NCBI RefSeq assembly: GCF_001261735.1
Contig: NZ_CVRP01000013.1
Coordinates: 62,001 to 126,000 of the forward strand
DNA: 64,000 bases
Reading direction: 5' to 3'
Source of the DNA: Dysgonomonas sp. BGC7
GTDB taxonomy: Bacteria > Bacteroidota > Bacteroidia > Bacteroidales > Dysgonomonadaceae
In this document: in pieces, positions 58,174-64,000 of the stretch
Position numbering within the stretch: position 1 is the stretch's first letter
Layout of the letters: each line of letters begins with the position of its first letter
Made by a program: the position numbers and the translations under genes
Notes under the pieces: generated by a model
What the model saw: only the letters and a program-made list of their open reading frames with translations
Told to the model about the DNA's origin: nothing
The model's database searches: none

Positions 58174-60567
58174 GTGGTAAAAAACGTTCTTCACATAATA
58201 AAAAAATACAGTAACAGTCTTTTTGAGAAATATAAAAAGAGCAAACTAAAATACCGGATAGGAATACCAATCTGTCTGATATTACTTATTTGGTATATCC
58301 TATGCCTGCCCTCTCCTCTTTTTCATGTACCATACAGTACCGTAGTGTCCGACAGATATAATAACCTCTTAGGCGCACGTATTGCCGACGACCAGCAATG
58401 GCGCTTTCCTACCTCCGACTCCATACCCGAAAAATATAAAATATGCCTGATAGAATTTGAAGACAGGCACTTCTTCAAGCATTGGGGCATTAATCCTCTG
58501 GCTATAGGCAGAGCCATTAAACAGAATATAAGCAGTGGACACATCGTAAGTGGCGCAAGCACCATAACTATGCAGACAATACGCCTGTCGCGAAAAGAAA
58601 GCCGCACATTTGGCGAAAAACTGATAGAAACTATACTTGCTACCCGCCTAGAGTTTTCGTATTCTAAAGACGACATATTGAATCTGTACGCATCGCACGC
58701 CCCTATGGGGGGTAACGTAGTGGGTATAGAAGCTGCATCGTGGAGATATTTTGCCCATCAGGCAGCAACCCTGTCATGGGCCGAAGCAGCAACTCTAGCC
58801 GTGTTGCCCAATTCTCCCTCACTGATGCATTTCAACAAGAACAGGGACAAATTACTGAACAAAAGGAATAAACTTCTGGAGCAATTATACAACCGCAATA
58901 TTATAGATAAAGTAGATTACGAACTTGCTGTATCAGAGCCCCTACCCTTTCAGCCACAAGCACTGCCGCAAATAGCACCACACTTGGTAACAAAGCTCTA
59001 TCAGGAACAAGGAGGCAAGCACATCGTGTCTACAATAGATAAGCACCAGCAAGAGCGTACCGAGTCTATCCTTAGTCGCTGGAATGCTGAATTTGCGCAA
59101 AACGGAATAAATAATATAGCTGCAATAATATTCGATGTACAGAAAAATGAAGTCATAGCCTACTGTGGCAATGTAGACTTCGAAAAAGATATCTCAGCCA
59201 ATCAGGTAGATATAATACAGGCGTCAAGAAGTACAGGCAGCATCTTGAAACCGTTTCTTTACTGCGCTATGTTGCAGGAAGGACTGTTGCTACCCGACGA
59301 GTTATTGCCCGATGTACCCATCAACATGAACGGCTTTGCTCCTAAGAACTTCAGTCTGCAATATGATGGGGCTGTACATGCATCCGAAGCATTGGCTCGC
59401 TCGCTGAATGTTCCTTTCGTAGTCTCTTTACGTAAATATAATGTCCCTAAATTCTACAATATATTGAAAAGAGCAGGAATGACTACTCTGAACCGTTCTG
59501 CCGACAATTACGGACTTTCCCTAATTTTAGGAGGAGCAGAAGGCAAGCTTTGGGACATAACATACATGTATCTGCAAATGGCTCAGCAGCTAAATATATT
59601 TAACGAAGAAGGACGATACTATGATATGAAATCTCCGGCATACATACTACAAGAAAACAATAATGAACTGGGAGATCGCAATCGTAATCCACTCTTTTCG
59701 GCAGGAGCTATATGGCAAACATTCGAAGCCCTTACCAATGTAAACCGTCCCGAAGAAATAGACTGGAAATCCATTCCATCTATACAAAAAATAGCATGGA
59801 AAACCGGAACCAGTTTTGGGTTTCGCGATGGATGGGCAGTCGGAGTAAACCCCAAATATGTAGTAGGAGTGTGGGTTGGCAATTCCGATGGAGAAGGACG
59901 CCCCGGACTTACGGGAGCCCGAACCGCAGGAATGGTAATGTTCGACATATTCAATTCACTCCCTCAGAGCCGTTGGTTTACAAGACCCGATCAGGACTTG
60001 GTGCAAGTAGAAGTATGCCACGAAAGTGGATGTCTGAAAAGCATGAATTGCCCGGAAGCAGAAATAGATACTGTATGGGTATCTAAAAAAGGTCGGGATG
60101 GTGCTGTATGTACATATCACAAGCTTGTACATCTCTCGGAAGACAGAAAATTTCAAGTATATAATGATTGCGCAGGTAGCAGAGGGATCATCCATATCTC
60201 ATGGTTTGTACTACCTCCTACATGGGAATGGTATTATAAACAACAGCATTCAAATTATGAGCCTCTCCCGCCTTATTCCCCCGAATGTAAAGACGACTCC
60301 GATATTAAGTTAATGGAATTTATATACCCTTTCCCTAATGCTATAATAAGTTTACCTAAACAGCTGGATGGTTCTCCCGGAAAATTGATCTTTGAATTAG
60401 CACATAGATCTCCTCAAAACAAAGTATTTTGGCACTTAGATGGTCAGTATATCGGAGAAACTGAATATTTCCATAAAAAGGAGTATTCTCCGGCTAAAGG
60501 TACCCATATTTTGACCGTTGTTGATGAAACAGGATTAAGCAGCACAATAAAATTTAATATAAAATAG
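58174..60567 (+). CDS. pbpC: Penicillin-binding protein 1C (bifunctional peptidoglycan glycosyltransferase/transpeptidase)
   Basis: The 797-residue protein starts at GTG 58174 and has a membrane helix at about 28-45. The glycosyltransferase domain contains EDRHFFKHWGINPLAIGRAI with the catalytic Glu (about 92) and HIVSGASTITMQTIR. The transpeptidase has S-x-x-K in STGSILKP (about 355) and KTGT (about 545). The last 90 residues form the BiPBP_C beta domain typical of PbpC. It builds or repairs cell wall. The usual partner, an alpha-2-macroglobulin gene, is not in the window. Confidence 0.93.
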   Translation: MVKNVLHIIKKYSNSLFEKYKKSKLKYRIGIPICLILLIWYILCLPSPLFHVPYSTVVSDRYNNLLGARIADDQQWRFPTSDSIPEKYKICLIEFEDRHFFKHWGINPLAIGRAIKQNISSGHIVSGASTITMQTIRLSRKESRTFGEKLIETILATRLEFSYSKDDILNLYASHAPMGGNVVGIEAASWRYFAHQAATLSWAEAATLAVLPNSPSLMHFNKNRDKLLNKRNKLLEQLYNRNIIDKVDYELAVSEPLPFQPQALPQIAPHLVTKLYQEQGGKHIVSTIDKHQQERTESILSRWNAEFAQNGINNIAAIIFDVQKNEVIAYCGNVDFEKDISANQVDIIQASRSTGSILKPFLYCAMLQEGLLLPDELLPDVPINMNGFAPKNFSLQYDGAVHASEALARSLNVPFVVSLRKYNVPKFYNILKRAGMTTLNRSADNYGLSLILGGAEGKLWDITYMYLQMAQQLNIFNEEGRYYDMKSPAYILQENNNELGDRNRNPLFSAGAIWQTFEALTNVNRPEEIDWKSIPSIQKIAWKTGTSFGFRDGWAVGVNPKYVVGVWVGNSDGEGRPGLTGARTAGMVMFDIFNSLPQSRWFTRPDQDLVQVEVCHESGCLKSMNCPEAEIDTVWVSKKGRDGAVCTYHKLVHLSEDRKFQVYNDCAGSRGIIHISWFVLPPTWEWYYKQQHSNYEPLPPYSPECKDDSDIKLMEFIYPFPNAIISLPKQLDGSPGKLIFELAHRSPQNKVFWHLDGQYIGETEYFHKKEYSPAKGTHILTVVDETGLSSTIKFNIK

Positions 60568-60756
60568 TATTTTTCAAAAGCTCATAAAAAGCTCATAAAA
60601 AGCAACATACACAAATAAATAGAAAATAAATAAAAATATATTCACTTTTTCAGCAACATCAATGCAACATTTTTATGATATTAGCATCTTATATATAGAA
60701 AGCACAAAATATAGCATGATGCTTTCCTAAGACTTCCCAACCTTGATACGAAATTT

Positions 60757-60865
60757 GTAGAACTATGGGGAAAGAAGCGAGATTCGCACTTCCCCATGAT
60801 AAGAGATTCAAGAACTAACCGAGTTCTAATGCGGCTATCTTTTCCAAGATAGCCGCTCTTATTTT
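60757..60865 (+). ncRNA. Structured small RNA candidate with three hairpins and terminator
   Basis: Three perfect stems follow one another. ATGGGGAA (60765-60772) pairs with TTCCCCAT (60790-60797) and encloses GCGA/TCGC (60777-60780 / 60784-60787). AGAACT (60811-60816) pairs with AGTTCT (60822-60827). GCGGCTATCTT (60831-60841) pairs with AAGATAGCCGC (60846-60856), followed by TCTTATTTT, an intrinsic terminator. Just upstream, AAATTTG (60751-60757) resembles the TTTG end of a -7 box. No protein frame covers it. I cannot match a named RNA family with certainty. Confidence 0.55.
60831..60865 (+). terminator. Terminator of the small RNA candidate
   Basis: A perfect 11-bp GC-rich stem with a TTCC loop is followed by TCTTATTTTAT. 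It could also end pbpC transcripts. Confidence 0.8.
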
Positions 60866-60890
60866 ATAACCAAAGAGGACTAAAAAAACA

Positions 60891-60923
60891 AAAAGGGATG
60901 TATTGATAAAATACATCCCTTTT
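60891..60923 (-). terminator. Terminator of the ribosomal/rpoA operon
   Basis: AAAAGGGATGTATT (60891-60904) pairs with AATACATCCCTTTT (60910-60923), a perfect 14-bp stem with a 5-nt loop, followed on the minus strand by TGTTTTTTT. It sits 25 bp beyond the rplQ stop codon. Confidence 0.9.
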
Positions 60924-60947
60924 CTATTTATAAGAATTTCGTCTTAC

Positions 60948-61529
60948 TTATTCTTCTGTTTTAGGAGTTTCTTCTCCTTCAACAGCAGGCGCTTCAGAAA
61001 CAACAGGTGTCTCAACAGGAGCTTCTGCTACTACTTCTTCAGCTTTTTCAGCCTTAGCTTTTTTAGCAGTTTCCTTAGCTGCTACAGGTTCATTTTCTGT
61101 AGTAGCCTTTTTAGATCTACGAGTTCTTCCTTTCGAAGCAGCTTTCTTCTCTTTCAGCATATTCTCGTTGTAGTCTACCAACTCGATAAAACACATTGCT
61201 GCATTATCTCCCAGACGGTTACCAGTTTTAATTATACGAGTATATCCACCCGGACGGTCAGCTACTTTCTGAGATACGTTTTGGAAAAGCTCAGTCACAG
61301 CACTCTTATTTTGCAAATCCTGGAAAACCAAACGTCTTGAGTGAGTTGTGTCTTCTTTAGATTTAGTAATAAGTGGTTCTACAACTTTTTTCAAAGCTTT
61401 AGCCTTAGCTACAGTCGTAAAAATACGCTTATTAGGGCTTAGGATCAAAGACGAACACATATTAGACAACATAGCATTTCTATGTGAACTTGTACGTCCT
61501 AAGTGGTTAAATTTTTTATTATGTCTCAT
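60948..61529 (-). CDS. rplQ: Ribosomal protein L17 with long acidic/alanine-rich tail
   Basis: Residues 1-125 are normal L17 ([56 protein letters not shown]). The remaining about 65 residues are a low-complexity extension rich in Lys, Ala, Glu, Val and Pro ([19 protein letters not shown]), longer than in most bacteria but seen in Bacteroidetes. It is the last gene of the alpha operon and ends at the terminator at 60891-60923. Confidence 0.97.
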   Translation of the reverse strand: MRHNKKFNHLGRTSSHRNAMLSNMCSSLILSPNKRIFTTVAKAKALKKVVEPLITKSKEDTTHSRRLVFQDLQNKSAVTELFQNVSQKVADRPGGYTRIIKTGNRLGDNAAMCFIELVDYNENMLKEKKAASKGRTRRSKKATTENEPVAAKETAKKAKAEKAEEVVAEAPVETPVVSEAPAVEGEETPKTEE

Positions 61530-61537
61530 GTCGCTTA

Positions 61538-62530
61538 CTAATCTTTATCTAATTTATATTTAGAAATATCCATGCCGAAAGACAAGCTTAGGCTGTCCAG
61601 CAATTCATCAAGTTCGGTAAGAGATTTCTTACCAAAGTTTCTGAATTTAAGAAGGTCGTTCTTATTGAATTGCACTAGCTCACCTAAAGTTTCCACTTCT
61701 GCTGATTTCAAACAGTTAAGTGCACGAACCGAAAGGTTCATATCAGCCAACTTAGTTTTCAGCAATTGACGCATATGAAGTATTTCTTCGTCAAATTCCT
61801 CGTTTCCGTCAACTTCATTTTGTTCCAACAGAATCTTTTCGTCTGAGAACAACATAAAATGATGAATAAGAATTTTAGCAGCTTCCTTCAAAGCATCTTT
61901 TGGATGAATAGATCCATCAGTTGCTATTTCTATAACAAGTTTCTCATAGTCCGTTTTTTGCTCTACACGATAGTTTTCGATAGAGTATTTTACATTACGG
62001 ATCGGAGTATAAATAGAGTCAATAGCTATAACATTAACATCGTCGGACAAATTGCGATTTTCATCGGCAGGTACATATCCACGGCCTTTGTTAATATTCA
62101 ACTCGATTTGGAAGCTTGCATTCTTGTCTAAATGACAAATTTCGAAGTCAGGGTTCAATACTTCAAATCCTGACAGATGCTTTCCTATATCTCCAGCTTT
62201 GAATACATCAGTACCTGAGACAGTTATACTTACCTTCTCATTTTCTATCTCTTCTACTATCTGTTTGAAGCGTACTTGCTTCAAGTTCAGAATGATATTT
62301 GTAACATCTTCTATAACACCCGGCACGGTGGCAAATTCATGCTCAACACCGTCGATTTTTATAGAAGTGATAGCAAAACCTTCAAGAGATGAAAGCAGAA
62401 TACGACGCAAAGCATTACCTACGGTAATACCATAGCCGGGTTCTAGCGGACGGAATTCGAATTTTCCGAAAAACTCATCCGATTCTAACATCAATACTTT
62501 ATCCGGTTTTTGAAATGCTAATATAGCCAT
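61538..62530 (-). CDS. rpoA: RNA polymerase alpha subunit
   Basis: The 330-residue protein has the N-terminal assembly domain ([25 protein letters not shown] at about 32-56) and the C-terminal DNA-contacting domain ([21 protein letters not shown]...[13 protein letters not shown] at about 265-315). It lies between rpsD and rplQ with gaps of 8 bp, the standard bacterial order. Confidence 0.98.
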   Translation of the reverse strand: MAILAFQKPDKVLMLESDEFFGKFEFRPLEPGYGITVGNALRRILLSSLEGFAITSIKIDGVEHEFATVPGVIEDVTNIILNLKQVRFKQIVEEIENEKVSITVSGTDVFKAGDIGKHLSGFEVLNPDFEICHLDKNASFQIELNINKGRGYVPADENRNLSDDVNVIAIDSIYTPIRNVKYSIENYRVEQKTDYEKLVIEIATDGSIHPKDALKEAAKILIHHFMLFSDEKILLEQNEVDGNEEFDEEILHMRQLLKTKLADMNLSVRALNCLKSAEVETLGELVQFNKNDLLKFRNFGKKSLTELDELLDSLSLSFGMDISKYKLDKD

Positions 62531-62538
62531 GAATTTAA

Positions 62539-63147
62539 TTAATTTTTAGAATACAACTCTACGATCAACTGTTCTTTAATGTTTTCAGGGATATCAGCTC
62601 TCTCTGGTATGTGAAGGAATTTTCCTGTCAGAGAAGCTTGATCCCACTCGATCCAAGGGTATTTACTATGGTTGAAACCAGACAATGCTTCACTTACAAC
62701 TTCAAGAGATTTCGATTTTTCACGAACTCCGATAAGTTGTCCCGGCTTAACTACAAATGATGGTATATTTACCACAGATCCGTTAACGGTGATATGACGG
62801 TGCGAAACAAGCTGACGGGCTGCTGCTCTTGTAGGTGCAATTCCCAGACGATAAACAACGTTATCTAGTCTCGATTCCAACATTTGCAAAAGAACTTCAC
62901 CGGTAATACCACGCGAAGCTAGCGCTTTGTCGAACATGTTACGGAATTGTTTTTCAAGAACACCATAGGTATATTTTGCTTTTTGCTTTTCACGCAATTG
63001 AATACCGTACTCTGACGATTTTTTCTTTCTTCCGTTACCATGCTGTCCCGGAGGATAATTCTTTTTAGAAAGAACTTTGTCAGGTCCGAATATTGGCTCT
63101 CCGAATTTACGGGCGATTTTTGATTTTGGTCCAGTATATCTTGCCAT
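62539..63147 (-). CDS. rpsD: Ribosomal protein S4
   Basis: The 202-residue protein starts [21 protein letters not shown] and contains the S4 RNA-binding domain, [34 protein letters not shown] at about 88-121. In other bacteria S4 represses its own operon. The 106-bp gap upstream, unusually long in this operon, contains a possible leader hairpin at 63180-63230. Confidence 0.98.
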   Translation of the reverse strand: MARYTGPKSKIARKFGEPIFGPDKVLSKKNYPPGQHGNGRKKKSSEYGIQLREKQKAKYTYGVLEKQFRNMFDKALASRGITGEVLLQMLESRLDNVVYRLGIAPTRAAARQLVSHRHITVNGSVVNIPSFVVKPGQLIGVREKSKSLEVVSEALSGFNHSKYPWIEWDQASLTGKFLHIPERADIPENIKEQLIVELYSKN

Positions 63148-63179
63148 TTCTTTTCTAATTAATAATTGATGAAAGCTAA

Positions 63180-63230
63180 AATTGTGCAGCCGCGATTACA
63201 GAGAGGGTCGTTGCAATCAAATTCACAATT
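63180..63230 (-). promoter_or_regulatory. Possible leader structure between rpsK and rpsD
   Basis: AATTGTG (63180-63186) and CACAATT (63224-63230) are perfectly complementary and enclose a further short pairing TGCA/TGCA. It lies 33 bp before the rpsD start in the only large gap of the operon. An S4-binding translational operator is possible but unproven. Confidence 0.3.
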
Positions 63231-63253
63231 CAAGTTCCAATTTTTAAATTTGA

Positions 63254-63643
63254 TTAAACTCTTCTGTGTTTTGGAGGACGACAACCATTGTGAGGAAGTG
63301 GAGTAACGTCAACAATTTCTGTTACTTCAATACCTGCTGCATGGATTGTGCGGATTGCAGACTCACGTCCGTTACCCGGTCCTTTTACAAATACTTTTAC
63401 TTTTCTCAATCCTAAGTCAAATGCAACTTTAGCACAGTCCTGTGCTGCCATTTGAGCTGCATATGGGGTGTTCTTTTTTGAACTGCGGAAACCCATTTTC
63501 CCTGCTGACGACCAACTGATAACCTGGCCATCGCCATTCGTGATCGAAATAATGATATTGTTGAAAGAAGAATGTACATGAGCCTGTCCTGTAGCATCCA
63601 CTTTAACGATTCTCTTTTTCGCTGCGACTGTTTTTTTTGCCAT
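63254..63643 (-). CDS. rpsK: Ribosomal protein S11
   Basis: The 129-residue protein contains [47 protein letters not shown] and the C-terminal [18 protein letters not shown], all S11 signatures. It lies 10 bp after rpsM in the alpha operon. Confidence 0.98.
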   Translation of the reverse strand: MAKKTVAAKKRIVKVDATGQAHVHSSFNNIIISITNGDGQVISWSSAGKMGFRSSKKNTPYAAQMAAQDCAKVAFDLGLRKVKVFVKGPGNGRESAIRTIHAAGIEVTEIVDVTPLPHNGCRPPKHRRV

Positions 63644-63653
63644 ATCAAATTAA

Positions 63654-64000
63654 TTATTTTGTAGCTTTTTTCTTGTTAGCAACAGTTTTCTTTCTACCCT
63701 TACGTGTACGGGCATTATTCTTAGTACCTTGACCTCTCAAAGGCAGACCGATACGGTGACGGATACCTCTGTAGCAACCTATGTCCATCAATCGCTTGAT
63801 ATTAAGTTGCACTTCTGAACGTAAGTCTCCTTCTACTTTAAACTGAGCGGCGATGATTTCACGCACTTTTCCTGCCTGATCGTCATTCCAGTCTTTTATT
63901 TTGATATCTCTATCAATTCCTGCTTCAGCGAGGATTTTGTTAGCAGAGCTACGTCCGATACCATAAATGTATGTCAAGGCTATTTCGCCTCTCTTATTTT
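63654..64000 (-). CDS. rpsM: Ribosomal protein S13, 5' end missing at window edge
   Basis: The frame runs off the right edge; visible codons begin [22 protein letters not shown], so roughly the first dozen residues are outside. The helix-two-turn-helix region and the C-terminal [30 protein letters not shown] are intact. It is the first visible gene of the alpha operon here. Confidence 0.97.
   Translation of the reverse strand, partial: NKRGEIALTYIYGIGRSSANKILAEAGIDRDIKIKDWNDDQAGKVREIIAAQFKVEGDLRSEVQLNIKRLMDIGCYRGIRHRIGLPLRGQGTKNNARTRKGRKKTVANKKKATK

Noticed and set aside
60903-61340. Ser/Phe-rich plus-strand frame of 145 codons
   Set aside because: It is antisense to the Lys/Ala-rich tail of rplQ, a clear shadow.

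Overview
The window is AT-rich bacterial DNA from a Bacteroidetes (order Bacteroidales) chromosome. The signs are Bacteroidetes-type promoters (-33 TTTG, -7 TAnnTTTG), several TonB-dependent receptors, DUF4876, DUF4857 and DUF6850 family proteins, and many secreted proteins beginning QVGIGT after the signal peptide. I guess Dysgonomonas or a close relative, from protein style only.

Positions 1-9,580 are a stack of mobile elements. A tyrosine integrase is cut by the left edge. Next comes an element with a large serine recombinase, a small resolvase, an XRE repressor with three matching palindromic operators, two exported proteins, a gpII-like replication initiator with a hairpin just upstream, and an ATPase-TOPRIM (OLD-like) protein that is probably defence cargo. 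Beyond it lie a second attachment-site-like sequence, a decayed second serine recombinase and a RhuM fragment, which suggests repeated insertion at one site.

Positions 9,582-18,600 hold a LysR regulator, a gene-poor decayed stretch, a tandem array of seven secreted proteins in two probable transcription units (11,360-14,929 and 15,076-17,481), and a broken toxin/immunity-like remnant.

Positions 19,065-29,105 hold one co-directional cluster: TonB-dependent receptor, DUF4876 lipoprotein, DUF6850 barrel, two-gene ABC transporter, DUF4857 membrane protein, Cys/His-containing OB-fold lipoprotein and PepSY-type membrane protein. Its promoter carries two AATACC-N8-GGTATT dyads. The same dyad occurs upstream of the separate TonB receptor at 44,501-46,900, so the two loci look co-regulated. 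I infer transport of a metal or metal complex; the substrate is unknown.

Positions 29,158-60,567 are mainly housekeeping: pdxB, a GldA-like ATPase, ferritin, a heterodimeric ABC exporter, Kup, an M20 peptidase, ispD, xseB, a WG-repeat protein, xseA, a subtilase, the two receptor-type proteins, ftsK, a LolA-like protein, trxB, a ComEA-like protein, a LuxR-type regulator, an esterase, a flippase-like protein and pbpC. A structured small RNA candidate lies at 60,757-60,865. The window ends in the alpha operon (rplQ, rpoA, rpsD, rpsK, rpsM), with rpsM cut by the right edge.
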